Part shown: in pieces, positions 17,303 to 25,279 of the stretch
Layout: every line of letters starts with the position of its first letter
How positions within the stretch are numbered: the first letter of the stretch is position 1
From: Allorhizobium borbori
GTDB lineage: Bacteria > Pseudomonadota > Alphaproteobacteria > Rhizobiales > Rhizobiaceae
Length of the DNA: 64,000 nt
NCBI RefSeq assembly: GCF_014196535.1
Contig: NZ_JACIDU010000007.1
Location: 62,001-126,000 of the forward strand
Direction of reading: 5' to 3'
Translations under genes and position numbers: made by a program
Notes under the pieces: model-generated
Told to the model about the DNA's origin: nothing
Databases searched by the model: none
What the model saw: the letters and a program-made list of their open reading frames with translations, nothing else

Positions 17303-18085
17303 TCAGGCGACCAGTGAGAAGGCAAGGAGAACGGCGATTTCGCCGACCTGCTCGACAGCCCCGATCGTGTCTCCGGTATGGCCGTTTATGCGCCGGGCGG
17401 CAAGGCGTGTGATGAGAAAAGCGCCAATCGCTGCCAGCAGCAACGCGAGAAACAGGGCGGGCAGGCCGAGCACAGCCAGAACCGGAATGCCGGCGAGGAT
17501 CGTCGCAGCAGCCAGCGCCATTGCCGCGGTGAAGACATCGGGTTGACCGGCCGCAGCCGCGAGCCCCTGTTCGCGAGCCGACGGCAGGGATTGCCAGTGC
17601 GTTACCATGAAGGCCCGCGCCAGCGCGGCGGCGGCGGGCAGGAGAATGGCGGCGGCCAGTGGCGAAAGGCGCTCGGCCAGCGCGGCAAGCATTGCGGCAC
17701 GTAGCGTGAAGGACAGGACAAGCGCTATGGCGCCATAGGAGCCGACGCGGCTGTCCTTCATGATCTCCAGTACGCGTTCCCGGCTGGCACCGCCGCCGAA
17801 GCCATCGGCGCAATCGGCAAGGCCATCCTCATGCAGTGCGCCGGTCACAAGGGTCTGAAGCCCGAGCGCCAGAAGGGCGGCCACGAGCGGTGACGCACCG
17901 AGCATCAGGAGTAGCCAGAACAGCAGTGCGCCCGGCAGGGCGATCAGGAAGCCTGCGACGGGAAAGGTGTGGGCGATGGGGGCAAAGCGGCCGTCGAAGC
18001 CCTCGAAGAGGCGCGCGGGGATCTGTATCCGGCTCAGGAAGCCACAGGCGATCAGGATATTCCGCAGAAACGGGGGCATTGTCAT
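17303..18085 (-). CDS. cobS: Adenosylcobinamide-GDP ribazoletransferase (cobalamin synthase)
   Basis: 260 residues, polytopic membrane protein. It shows FLSRIQIPARLFEG at the start, then the acidic HEDGLADCADGFGGGASRERVLEIMKDSRVGSYG block, which is the family hallmark and probable Mg/substrate site. It joins adenosylcobinamide-GDP with alpha-ribazole to make adenosylcobalamin. In alphaproteobacterial (P. denitrificans) nomenclature the same enzyme is CobV; CobS there means a cobaltochelatase subunit. It is divergent from cobT, which makes the alpha-ribazole phosphate. Confidence 0.94.
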   Translation of the reverse strand: MTMPPFLRNILIACGFLSRIQIPARLFEGFDGRFAPIAHTFPVAGFLIALPGALLFWLLLMLGASPLVAALLALGLQTLVTGALHEDGLADCADGFGGGASRERVLEIMKDSRVGSYGAIALVLSFTLRAAMLAALAERLSPLAAAILLPAAAALARAFMVTHWQSLPSAREQGLAAAAGQPDVFTAAMALAAATILAGIPVLAVLGLPALFLALLLAAIGAFLITRLAARRINGHTGDTIGAVEQVGEIAVLLAFSLVA

Positions 18086-18269
18086 GCGTTCGAGGCCTCT
18101 TTAATGGTTGTTCGCGCCGCGTTCCCTGAGTATGAGAGCGGTCTGACGGATCCCGAGTCGGATCGGGAACCGCGATTGCGCCATATTCAGCCGCCAGAGG
18201 CCGTTCGACCTTTCCGGCTGCGGCGTTAGAAATTGCCGATCCGCGAGCGGAATACAAGGAACTTGATGA
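18086..18269. promoter_or_regulatory. cobS/cobT divergent intergenic region
   Basis: 184 bp between divergent cobalamin genes. No B12-box (GCCACTG) or other cobalamin riboswitch element is visible here, in contrast to bluB. Promoters for both genes presumably lie here but I cannot assign -35/-10 elements with confidence. Confidence 0.5.
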
Positions 18270-19286
18270 ATGAGCGTCACCGGCCTGCCATTTGACGATT
18301 TTCGCACCCTGATCCGGGGTCTGCCCGGTCATGACGTTGCAGCGCTCGCGGCGGCACGCTCGCGCAACAAGCAACTGACGAAGCCGGAAGGCTCGCTTGG
18401 AAGGCTTGAGGAAATCGCCATGTGGCTGGCTGCCTGGAGCGGACGCACTCCCGCTGTCACGCGCCCGCTGGTGGCGATCTTCGCCGGTAATCACGGCGTT
18501 GCACGCAATGGCATTACGCCCTATCCGCCGGAAGTGACGCAGCAGATGGTCGAGAACTTTGCTGCTGGTGGAGCAGCGATCAACCAGATCTGTGCGACCT
18601 ACGATCTCGGTCTGAAGATTTTCGATCTGGCGCTTGACTACCCGACAGGTGACATCACCACCGAAGCCGCCCTTTCCGAGCGCGACTGCGCCGCGACGAT
18701 GGCTTTCGGCATGGAAGCCATCGCCGGTGGTACGGATCTGCTTTGCATTGGCGAAATGGGTATTGGCAACACGACCATTGCCGCCGCCATCAACCTTGCG
18801 CTTTATGGCGGAGAGGCGGAGGATTGGGTGGGTCCGGGCACCGGCTCCCATGGCGAACTGCTGGAACGCAAGATCGCCGCCGTGAAGCAGGCCGTTGCCT
18901 TCCATGCCGATCATCTTTCCGATCCGCTGGAAGTTTTGCGTCGCCTCGGCGGTCGCGAGATTGCCGCAATGGCCGGCGCTATTCTGGCTGCGCGCATGGA
19001 AAAGATCCCGGTGCTGATCGACGGTTATGTCGCAACGGCAGCCGCTTCCATTCTCAAGGCCGCCAATCCCACCGCACTCGATCATTGCCTGATCGGCCAT
19101 GTATCCGGTGAACCGGGCCACATGCTGGCCATCGAGAAGCTGGGCAAAACGCCGCTTCTGGCGCTTGGCATGCGTCTTGGGGAAGGCACGGGCGCGGCCC
19201 TTGCCGCGGGTATCGTCAAGGCAGCTGCGGCCTGCCACAGCGGCATGGCGACTTTCGCCCAGGCCGGCGTGACCAACAAGAGCTGA
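18270..19286 (+). CDS. cobT: Nicotinate-nucleotide--dimethylbenzimidazole phosphoribosyltransferase
   Basis: 338 residues. Features: NKQLTKPEGSLGRLEEIA near the N-terminus (substrate loop), FAGNHGVARNGITPYPPEVT, GEMGIGNTTIAAAI, and the C-terminal LRLGEGTGAALA-type motif (GMRLGEGTGAALA) with the catalytic glutamate. It makes alpha-ribazole 5'-phosphate from DMB and NaMN. DMB is supplied by BluB, encoded at 52.1 kb. In P. denitrificans nomenclature this is CobU. It is followed 17 nt later by dgkA. Confidence 0.95.
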   Translation: MSVTGLPFDDFRTLIRGLPGHDVAALAAARSRNKQLTKPEGSLGRLEEIAMWLAAWSGRTPAVTRPLVAIFAGNHGVARNGITPYPPEVTQQMVENFAAGGAAINQICATYDLGLKIFDLALDYPTGDITTEAALSERDCAATMAFGMEAIAGGTDLLCIGEMGIGNTTIAAAINLALYGGEAEDWVGPGTGSHGELLERKIAAVKQAVAFHADHLSDPLEVLRRLGGREIAAMAGAILAARMEKIPVLIDGYVATAAASILKAANPTALDHCLIGHVSGEPGHMLAIEKLGKTPLLALGMRLGEGTGAALAAGIVKAAAACHSGMATFAQAGVTNKS

Positions 19287-19303
19287 GAACGCAAGGGGCA
19301 GCC

Positions 19304-19675
19304 ATGGCGGAAGGGCCGGTGACGAAAGAAACGGGCGTGCGGCATGTGTTTGCCGCATTGCGCTATTCAATCCAGGGTATTTCCCGCCTGATGCGAGAGC
19401 AGGCCTTTCGCCATGAACTGATGGCCTTTGCCGGCGGTCTTGTCATTCTGGCTGTTGCGGGCGCTGATGTTTCGAAATTCGTCGGCTTCGTCGTGCTGAT
19501 GCTGGCGCTGTTTGCGGCGGAAGCGCTGAACACCGCCATCGAGGAACTGGTTGACCGGGTCTCGCCCGAGATTTCGCAGGTGGGCAAGCATGCCAAGGAC
19601 CTTGGTTCCTTCGCCTGCTTCTGCCTCATTCTGGCAAATGCACTCTATCTCGTCTGGGCTGTACTGATCGGCTGA
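19304..19675 (+). CDS. dgkA: Diacylglycerol kinase, prokaryotic type
   Basis: 123 residues, the usual DgkA length, with three membrane helices. The family motif EALNTAIEELVDRVSPE and the following KHAKDLGSFA carry the catalytic glutamates and ATP-binding residues; the standard motif has KDLGSAA, here GSFA, a mild change. It phosphorylates diacylglycerol released during envelope glucan decoration. That fits the LTA-synthase-like phosphoglycerol transferase candidate at 47 kb, whose reaction would release diacylglycerol (inference). Confidence 0.92.
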   Translation: MAEGPVTKETGVRHVFAALRYSIQGISRLMREQAFRHELMAFAGGLVILAVAGADVSKFVGFVVLMLALFAAEALNTAIEELVDRVSPEISQVGKHAKDLGSFACFCLILANALYLVWAVLIG

Positions 19676-21211
19676 TTACGCGAAGCTCTTCTTGCGGCGA
19701 TCAACGGCATGCGCGTCGCGCACCGCCGGCATGCTCTGCAGAATGCGCTTGGCCGGCAGTACGGCGATAGCTTCCGTGCCCTCGCGCAGCTTGGATTTCA
19801 ACAGGAACTGGCCGTCATGCTTGGCAAGGATCGCCTGAACGATAGGCAGGCCAAGGCCTGTCCCCTGTTCCGCACTCTTGATGGCGACGGAGCCCTGGCC
19901 GAAGGCTGACAGCACGATCGGGATTTCTTCCTCGGCGATACCCGGACCGTTGTCCTTGATCGACACATATTGGCCGCCGCTACCGGTCCAACCCACCTTG
20001 ATGGTGATTTCACCGCCCTGGGGTGTGAATTTCACGGCGTTGGACAGCAGGTTCAGAACCACCTGTCGCATGGATTTCTCGTCAGCCCAGATCTGTGGCA
20101 GCGAGGGTTCGAACTGCTCGGAAATGGTGATGTTCTTGCCGCGGGCGCGCAGTTGCACCATGCCGATGCAATCCTCGGCGATTTCCAGCAGGGAAACGGC
20201 GTCTTCCTGGAGGTCGTATTTGCCGGCCTCAATGCGGGAGAGGTCTAGAATCTCGTTGATGAGGTTCAGCAGGTGCTGGCCGGAATTGTGGATGTCGCGC
20301 GAATATTCCTTGTACATCGGGTTATTCAGCGGTCCGAGCACTTCCGTTGCCATGACTTCGGAGAAGCCGAGAATGGCGTTCAGCGGCGTGCGCAACTCAT
20401 GCGACATCGAGGCGAGGAAGCGCGACTTCGCAAGATTTGCCTCTTCGGCGCGGCGGCGTGCCTCGTCGGATAGCGATTTCGCCACTTCCAGTTCCGCAAT
20501 CAAGTCGTCCTTTTCCGACTGGAAGGACAGGAGCTTGAGGTTGGCGTTATAGAAGCGGTTGCCGATGTAGATAAAGAAGGCCAGCGCCGTGGTCGTCAGG
20601 GCTGTCAGCGCGATATCGGCGAGGTCGCGGTGAAAGGCGAGATTGCCGAGAAGGGCGATGATAACGGGCAGGAAAGTGGCGATCAGGCCCATGCGCAACA
20701 TGCTGTTCGTCATCGCGGTCAGCGATATGGCAATCAGCATCACGGCGCCCTGGAAGAACAGGAAGCCATTATCGCCGCATTGCTGGCACCGCATCAGGAC
20801 GAGCATCGCCCAGGTGATGCCGACCAGGATCTGGCCGCCCAGCAAAATCCGCTGCCATCTGGTGACATTGGACGGCGTCATTTCCTGACGTTCGGCCTTA
20901 CGGGCAAGGAGCGTGACGACCGTGTGGACGCAGAGCGCCAGAAAAGCCCAACCGAGCATGCGCAGGTCGCGACTGATATAGAAGCCTGCCGCCGTGACCA
21001 GCGTGATGAACAGCGGCATGACAGTTGCAGCCTGAAGCAACGCGTTCAGGTGCATGACCATCATTTCGCGGTCAAAGAGGCGCGCGCCGTCCTGTGAGGA
21101 TTGCAGACGTTCTCGTGTTGCGCGAACGGCCTTGGACACGGCCCGATTGCGATGGCCGCGTGAAAGGTCGACAATGTTCTTGTCGGTGGATGTACTGACG
21201 CCCTGTGCCAT
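19676..21211 (-). CDS. Membrane sensor histidine kinase (PleC/DivJ/PdhS-like core)
   Basis: 511 residues. An N-terminal cytoplasmic stretch is followed by about six membrane helices (roughly 56-80, 86-104, 122-140, 151-167, 173-192, 199-218) and a coiled coil. The HisKA domain has FLASMSHELRTPLNAILGFSE (phospho-acceptor H271), and the HATPase has the N box RQVVLNLLSNAVKFT, DNGPGI and GTGLGL. The dimerisation motif resembles DivK-specific kinases of alphaproteobacteria, but this pattern is shared by many others, so assignment to that group is tentative. No response regulator gene is adjacent. A short basic tail RRKKSFA ends the protein. Confidence 0.9.
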   Translation of the reverse strand: MAQGVSTSTDKNIVDLSRGHRNRAVSKAVRATRERLQSSQDGARLFDREMMVMHLNALLQAATVMPLFITLVTAAGFYISRDLRMLGWAFLALCVHTVVTLLARKAERQEMTPSNVTRWQRILLGGQILVGITWAMLVLMRCQQCGDNGFLFFQGAVMLIAISLTAMTNSMLRMGLIATFLPVIIALLGNLAFHRDLADIALTALTTTALAFFIYIGNRFYNANLKLLSFQSEKDDLIAELEVAKSLSDEARRRAEEANLAKSRFLASMSHELRTPLNAILGFSEVMATEVLGPLNNPMYKEYSRDIHNSGQHLLNLINEILDLSRIEAGKYDLQEDAVSLLEIAEDCIGMVQLRARGKNITISEQFEPSLPQIWADEKSMRQVVLNLLSNAVKFTPQGGEITIKVGWTGSGGQYVSIKDNGPGIAEEEIPIVLSAFGQGSVAIKSAEQGTGLGLPIVQAILAKHDGQFLLKSKLREGTEAIAVLPAKRILQSMPAVRDAHAVDRRKKSFA

Positions 21212-21396
21212 TGCTCGTTACGTGTGCCCGCGTTTTGCGCCAAGCGTAAAGCGAAATCCTTAAGAAGATGCTGCTGGCAATGTTTTGTTTGCCATCTGCG
21301 CAGGCTGGTCCGATCGGTTGGCGACGGTATCTGTAGATTGCGCGAGAGGGCGGAGCCGGATTGCGATTCGTGCCTTCATGAAACTGGACGATCGAT

Positions 21397-21990
21397 GTGC
21401 GTAACCTGATGATTATCTTGCGTAATGGCGTGACGGTGGTGGCCTTCGTCATCCTTGGCACCTTGATCGTTGCCAAGCTGGATGATCGCGAAACGCAGCA
21501 TCTGGCCGGCCATTTTCGTGTCAGCGATGGAGATACGCTGGCGTTGAATGGCACCCGTTACCGACTTCAGGGAATCGATGCGCCGGAGCGCAGGCAGACC
21601 TGCGGCGTTAACGAAACGCTCTGGCCCTGTGGCGAGGCGGCGCGTGAGGCGTTGAAATCTCTGGTGGCAACGGAGGCGGTGACGTGTGAAGGGAGCGATA
21701 TCGATAAATATGGGCGGCTTCTGGTCATCTGCCGGGCGGGCGGACGCAACCTGAATGCCGAGATGGTGCGGCAGGGAATGGCCATTGCCTATGCCGGCAC
21801 AGATGTGGATTATCGCGATGAGGAAGCCGAGGCGCGCGCCGCGCGTCGCGGTGTTTGGAGCGGTGATTTCATCCGCCCTCAGGATTGGCGGCGGATGAAT
21901 GGCAGCATGGCGGAGGGAGGTTTCGCCTGGTTGCAAGATTTCATCGAGCGTTTTTTCAGCTTCGACAGGAGCGAGGAATGGGAGGAATAG
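21397..21990 (+). CDS. Thermonuclease family protein (SNase-like), membrane-anchored
   Basis: 197 residues. One N-terminal hydrophobic helix (about 5-26) is followed by an SNase-like OB fold (about 38-150): VSDGDTLALNGTRYRLQGIDAPERRQ and KYGRLLVICRAGGRNLNAEMV, which contain the catalytic Arg/Glu/Arg pattern. The insert TCGVNETLWPCG has two cysteines, probably a disulfide outside the cytoplasm. It probably cleaves DNA/RNA in the periplasm. GTG 21397 or ATG 21409 may be the start. A 3-nt gap to the GST gene suggests an operon of nuclease, GST and UDG-like protein. Confidence 0.88.
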   Translation: MRNLMIILRNGVTVVAFVILGTLIVAKLDDRETQHLAGHFRVSDGDTLALNGTRYRLQGIDAPERRQTCGVNETLWPCGEAAREALKSLVATEAVTCEGSDIDKYGRLLVICRAGGRNLNAEMVRQGMAIAYAGTDVDYRDEEAEARAARRGVWSGDFIRPQDWRRMNGSMAEGGFAWLQDFIERFFSFDRSEEWEE

Positions 21991-21993
21991 AAC

Positions 21994-22605
21994 ATGCGAC
22001 TTTATGATGCGTATCGGGCGCCGAACCCGCGACGGGTGAAGATATTCCTGAAGGAAAAGGGGATCGAGGTCGAAACCGTGATGGTTGACATGGGTGCCAT
22101 GGCGCACCGCTCGCCCGAGATTACCGCCATGAACCCGTTACAGCAGCTTCCGCTTCTGGAGTTCGAGGATGGCTCGGTGTTGACTGAATCCGTGGCGATC
22201 TGCCGTTATTTCGAAGAGTTGCATCCCGAGCCGCCGCTGTTTGGCCGCGATGCGCGCGAACGCGCCTTCATTGAAATGTGGAACCGGCGCGTGGAACTGA
22301 ACTATCTCGCTGCGGTTGCCGCCTCCTTCCGCCATCTGCATCCTGCCATGGCGGCTGCTGAAGTGCCGCAGGTGCCCGAATGGGGCGAGGCGAACAAGCC
22401 GAAGGCGCTCGCCTTCCTTTCACTGCTGGATCGGGAGCTGGAAGGGCGGCCCTTTATTGCTGGCGAGCATTATTCCATCGCAGATATCACGGCCATGGTG
22501 GCCTTCGATTTCATGAAGCTGTCGCGTCTTGCCTGTCCGCAGGACCATGTAAACGTCTGGCGGTGGTATCGCGCCGTTTCCGCCCGGCCTTCGGCTGCTG
22601 CGTGA
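21994..22605 (+). CDS. Glutathione S-transferase family protein
   Basis: 203 residues. The thioredoxin-like N-domain (LYDAYRAPNPRRVKIFLKEKGIEVE; MNPLQQLPLLEFEDGSVLTESVAICRYFEE, with the GSH-binding Glu-Ser) is followed by the all-helical C-domain with the N-capping FIAGEHYSIADITAM motif. Cytosolic detoxification or reductase role; substrate unknown. The terminal TGA overlaps the ATG of the next gene by one base. Confidence 0.92.
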   Translation: MRLYDAYRAPNPRRVKIFLKEKGIEVETVMVDMGAMAHRSPEITAMNPLQQLPLLEFEDGSVLTESVAICRYFEELHPEPPLFGRDARERAFIEMWNRRVELNYLAAVAASFRHLHPAMAAAEVPQVPEWGEANKPKALAFLSLLDRELEGRPFIAGEHYSIADITAMVAFDFMKLSRLACPQDHVNVWRWYRAVSARPSAAA

Positions 22606-23264
22606 TGGAGGCGGGCGGCGTTTTGGTCGGCGGAGAGGATGCGGATCGGCTTGCCGGTCTGGCCCGCGAGATTACCGCCTGTCGTGTCTGCGTGGAGCGC
22701 CCGCTCAAGGGGCCGGATCATCGCCTGCCACATGAGCCTCTGCCGGTTGCGGTTCTCTCCACCACCGCGCGGGTGCTGATTGCCGGGCAGGCGCCGGGGT
22801 TTCGGGTGCACAATAGCGGCTTGCCGTTCAACGATGCTTCCGGCGACCGGCTGCGCGCGTGGATGGGCGTCGATCGCGAGACGTTCTACGATCCCGCCCG
22901 TTTCGCCATCGTGCCGATGGGCCTCTGCTTTCCCGGCTATGACGCCAAGGGCCACGATCTGCCGCCGCGCCGGGAATGCGCTCCACTGTGGCGCGCTCGC
23001 ATTCTCGATGCCATGCCGCAGGTGGAGCTGGTTCTGGCCATCGGCCAATATGCGCAAGCCTGGCATCTGGGTGCCGCGCGCAAGGCGACGATGACCGAGA
23101 CCGTTGGCGCTTGGCGAAGCTATTTTTTCGCCAATGCCGGACTGCGCATTTTGCCCTTGCCGCACCCGAGTTGGCGTAACACAGGATGGCTGAAGCGCAA
23201 TCCGTGGTTTGAGGAGAATGTCTTGCCTCAGTTGCGGCAAACGATAGAAGGGCTTTGTTTTTAA
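22605..23264 (+). CDS. Uracil-DNA glycosylase superfamily protein
   Basis: 219 residues. ITACRVCVERPL near the N-terminus (two cysteines), VLIAGQAPGFRVHNSGLPFNDASGD as motif 1 (the GQAPG loop), the segment MGLCFPGY, and C-terminal LPLPHPSWRNTGW as motif 3 (HPS). This is the UDG-like family 4/6-type layout, but only two Cys are clear rather than the four of Fe-S UDGs, so whether it excises uracil is uncertain. Start ATG 22605 overlaps the GST stop (TGATG). Confidence 0.82.
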   Translation: MEAGGVLVGGEDADRLAGLAREITACRVCVERPLKGPDHRLPHEPLPVAVLSTTARVLIAGQAPGFRVHNSGLPFNDASGDRLRAWMGVDRETFYDPARFAIVPMGLCFPGYDAKGHDLPPRRECAPLWRARILDAMPQVELVLAIGQYAQAWHLGAARKATMTETVGAWRSYFFANAGLRILPLPHPSWRNTGWLKRNPWFEENVLPQLRQTIEGLCF

Positions 23265-23269
23265 AACAA
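23255..23269. promoter_or_regulatory. Perfect palindrome upstream of lrp, candidate operator
   Basis: TTGTTTTTAAAACAA (7-bp arms around a central T), overlapping the end of the UDG-like gene and 61 nt upstream of the lrp ATG. Lrp/AsnC regulators often bind AT-rich palindromes in their own promoter. The half TTTTAAAACAA recurs at 25206-25216. Confidence 0.5.
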
Positions 23270-23296
23270 CATTCTTTAATCTTATAAGATGTAGGC

Positions 23297-23302
23297 TATA
23301 AT
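23297..23302 (+). promoter_or_regulatory. Possible -10 element of lrp
   Basis: TATAAT, 28 nt before the lrp ATG and downstream of the palindrome at 23255. No good -35 (only weak TTTAAT at 23275-23280). Confidence 0.4.
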
Positions 23303-23330
23303 TCGAAAAATATTCTCACGGAGACATTCC

Positions 23331-23819
23331 ATGGATCGCCTTGATCGCAAAATCCTTCGCCTGCTTCAGGAGGATTCCACGCTCGCCGTCGCCGATCTGG
23401 CCAAGAAGGTTGGACTTTCGACCACGCCTTGCTGGCGGCGTATCCAGAAGATGGAAGAGGACGGTGTGATCCGTCGTCGTGTGGCGTTGCTCGATCCGGT
23501 CAAGGTGAACACGCGGGTGACTGTGTTCGTCTCCATTCGCACCAACACCCATTCCATCGAATGGCTGAAGCGATTCTCCGAAGTGGTCGGCGAGTTTCCG
23601 GAAGTGGTTGAATTCTACCGGATGAGCGGTGACGTCGATTACCTGCTGCGGGTCGTCGTGCCGGACATCGCCGCCTATGACGCCTTTTACAAGCGCCTGA
23701 TCGCGCGCATCGAAATCCGCGACGTGTCTTCCGCCTTTGCCATGGAGCAGATCAAGTACACGACGGAACTGCCGCTCGACTACATGATCCTCGACACGCA
23801 GAAATCCGGCGAGGACTGA
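23331..23819 (+). CDS. Lrp/AsnC family transcriptional regulator
   Basis: 162 residues, the typical length. N-terminal HTH: DRLDRKILRLLQEDSTLAVADLAKKVGLSTTPCWRRIQKMEEDGVI. The C-terminal RAM/AsnC ligand domain has VVEFYRMSGDVDYLLRVVVPDIAAYDAFY. It probably senses an amino acid and binds as an octamer; ligand unknown. The HTH sequence STTPCWRRI is the form seen in BkdR/LrpB-like regulators. GGAG is 8 nt before the ATG. It may control itself through the palindrome upstream. Confidence 0.93.
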   Translation: MDRLDRKILRLLQEDSTLAVADLAKKVGLSTTPCWRRIQKMEEDGVIRRRVALLDPVKVNTRVTVFVSIRTNTHSIEWLKRFSEVVGEFPEVVEFYRMSGDVDYLLRVVVPDIAAYDAFYKRLIARIEIRDVSSAFAMEQIKYTTELPLDYMILDTQKSGED

Positions 23820-23825
23820 GAAAAG

Positions 23826-23861
23826 CAATTGCCCGTCCCGATGGCTCGGGGCGGGCAATTG
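23826..23861. terminator. Hairpin between convergent lrp and methyltransferase genes
   Basis: CAATTGCCCG ... CGGGCAATTG, a 10-bp stem with an inner CCCGA/TCGGG pair, immediately after lrp. There is no T-run but the position is right for both genes. Confidence 0.7.
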
Positions 23862-23883
23862 TGTGTGGCGTGTCGGCCTGAAA

Positions 23884-24702
23884 TCAGGCGAGGCGGGCGA
23901 TGACGAGATGGCCGGGGGTCGGCTCGCCGTTCTGCATGCGCACGTTGATGTCGGTCATTTCCACCAGTTCGAAACCGGTATCGGCAAGGCGCTGGCGGAT
24001 GTACTCCGGCGCATGGGCAAAGCGCTGGTTCGGGCCCACCATGTAGGGCCGTCCGGCGAGAACCGCGTCCGGCAGGGTTTCCGACGAGAAGATCAGCAGC
24101 CCACCCTTGACCATGTTTTCCGCGGCACCGAAGAACAGCGGTTCCAGCGCGCCGAGATAGGGCAGGACGTCGGTGGCGGTGATCAGGTCGAAGGGTTCGT
24201 CGTCATTATCGTCCAGGAAGTCCTCGACCTCGGCTACATAAAGCGTTTCGTAAAGCTCCTTCTCATGGGCGATCTCGACCATGTTCTCGGAAATGTCGAT
24301 GCCGGTGATGTCATCAACGATATCGCGCAACGTGCCGCCGGTCAGCCCCGTGCCGCAACCGAGGTCCAGCATGCGCTTGAACGGGCCGAGCCCGAGCGCC
24401 TGCAGGCGCTGGCGCACCAGCACGGGCACGGCGTAGCCAAGCTGTTCGACCAGAATATCCTCGAAGGCTTCGGCGTGCTGGTCGAACAGGGTTTCGACAT
24501 AGGCGTCGGGTGCCTTGGTCGGCGTTTCGCCCCGACCCATGGCCGCGATGCGGACAGCCGCGCCGCCATGGTCTTCCGGGTCGATTTCCAGCACTTCCAG
24601 ATAGGCCTTCACAGCGGCGTCCACGTCGCCGGCCTTTTCCAGCTCCAGGGCGCGGTTATAGGCTTCGGCCAAGGCTTCTTCGTCAATTATCTGCTTGCTC
24701 AT
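23884..24702 (-). CDS. TPR-type class I SAM methyltransferase (COG4976-like)
   Basis: 272 residues. The first ~60 form two TPR-like helices (AEAYNRALELEKAGDVDAAVKAYLEVLEIDPED), followed by a Rossmann methyltransferase with motif I MLDLGCGTGLTG, post-I DDITGIDISENMV and motif IV-like FDLITATDVLPYLG. This matches the predicted TPR-containing methyltransferases; the substrate is unknown. The ATG at 24702 is chosen since residues before it lack family character. Confidence 0.85.
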   Translation of the reverse strand: MSKQIIDEEALAEAYNRALELEKAGDVDAAVKAYLEVLEIDPEDHGGAAVRIAAMGRGETPTKAPDAYVETLFDQHAEAFEDILVEQLGYAVPVLVRQRLQALGLGPFKRMLDLGCGTGLTGGTLRDIVDDITGIDISENMVEIAHEKELYETLYVAEVEDFLDDNDDEPFDLITATDVLPYLGALEPLFFGAAENMVKGGLLIFSSETLPDAVLAGRPYMVGPNQRFAHAPEYIRQRLADTGFELVEMTDINVRMQNGEPTPGHLVIARLA

Positions 24703-24771
24703 GGGCGCATCGCTCCGCTTGGATTTTGTCCATGCTCTATCCATGCGATGCGATGCGCGCAATGAGGAATG

Positions 24772-25038
24772 TCAGTGAAGGATGAATTCACCCTTCAAGG
24801 CGCGCCATTCATTGGCGGCGATCAGCTTGCGGTGAACATAGCGAACGGAATGCAGCGGCCCGTCGAGCTTTTCCTCCCAGAACTTCAGGAAGCCTTTCAT
24901 TTGGGGGAAATCCGGGGCGAGATCATAGTTCTGCCAGAGGAAGGTCTGGATCAGCGACGGATGATCCGGCATGCGGTAAAAGATATGGGCTGTGGTGAGG
25001 CCATAGCCCTTCAGCATCATTTCCATTTCTTCGTTCAT
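24772..25038 (-). CDS. usg: Usg family protein
   Basis: 88 residues: GYGLTTAHIFYRMPDHPSLIQTFLWQNYDLAPDFP followed by FLKFWEEKLDGPLHSVRYVH (motif given in two parts; the first is the family core). Matches Usg, a small alphaproteobacterial protein first noted near tryptophan genes (the name means upstream of trp genes); function unknown. The start at 25038 follows GCGGGAA; an in-frame ATG at 25080 is the alternative. A CtrA-like box lies 125 nt upstream (25163-25178). Confidence 0.85.
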   Translation of the reverse strand: MNEEMEMMLKGYGLTTAHIFYRMPDHPSLIQTFLWQNYDLAPDFPQMKGFLKFWEEKLDGPLHSVRYVHRKLIAANEWRALKGEFILH

Positions 25039-25162
25039 GTCGTCGTTCCCGCTTTTCTCATGGGCGGGGCCATCGGACATTCCGGAGGACCACAAGGCTT
25101 CCGGTCCAATTCCCCGCAGCCAGTTTCGGCGTTTTCGCCACTTACAGGGGAACATTTTACGC

Positions 25163-25178
25163 TTAACCGAGGCTTAAC
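25163..25178. promoter_or_regulatory. Candidate CtrA binding site upstream of usg
   Basis: TTAACCGAGGCTTAAC matches the CtrA consensus TTAA-N7-TTAAC exactly. It sits 125 nt upstream of the usg start in a 220-bp gap whose only likely promoter target is usg. Confidence 0.5.
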
Positions 25179-25205
25179 AAAACGCAGAACAAATCGTCAT
25201 TGTTA

Positions 25206-25216
25206 TTTTAAAACAA
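25206..25216. promoter_or_regulatory. TTTTAAAACAA element repeated from the lrp promoter
   Basis: TTTTAAAACAA within TTGTTATTTTAAAACAAT (25200-25217), sharing 11 bp with the palindrome at 23255. It lies in the gap between usg and the ABC transporter end. A shared regulator site is possible; AT-rich coincidence is also possible. Confidence 0.35.
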
Positions 25217-25255
25217 TATGTTAGCAGCCTTGTTTAGTGAGTGCTGCCAAGGTTT

Positions 25256-25279
25256 CCCGTCACCGTTTCAGGTGACGGG
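25256..25279 (-). terminator. Hairpin at the end of the ABC transporter genes
   Basis: CCCGTCACC-GTTTCA-GGTGACGGG, a 9-bp perfect stem overlapping the stop of the last permease gene. No T-tract, so termination strength is uncertain. Confidence 0.55.

Noticed and set aside
18086-18269. Cobalamin riboswitch between cobS and cobT
   Set aside because: No B12 box or other consensus element could be found by eye.
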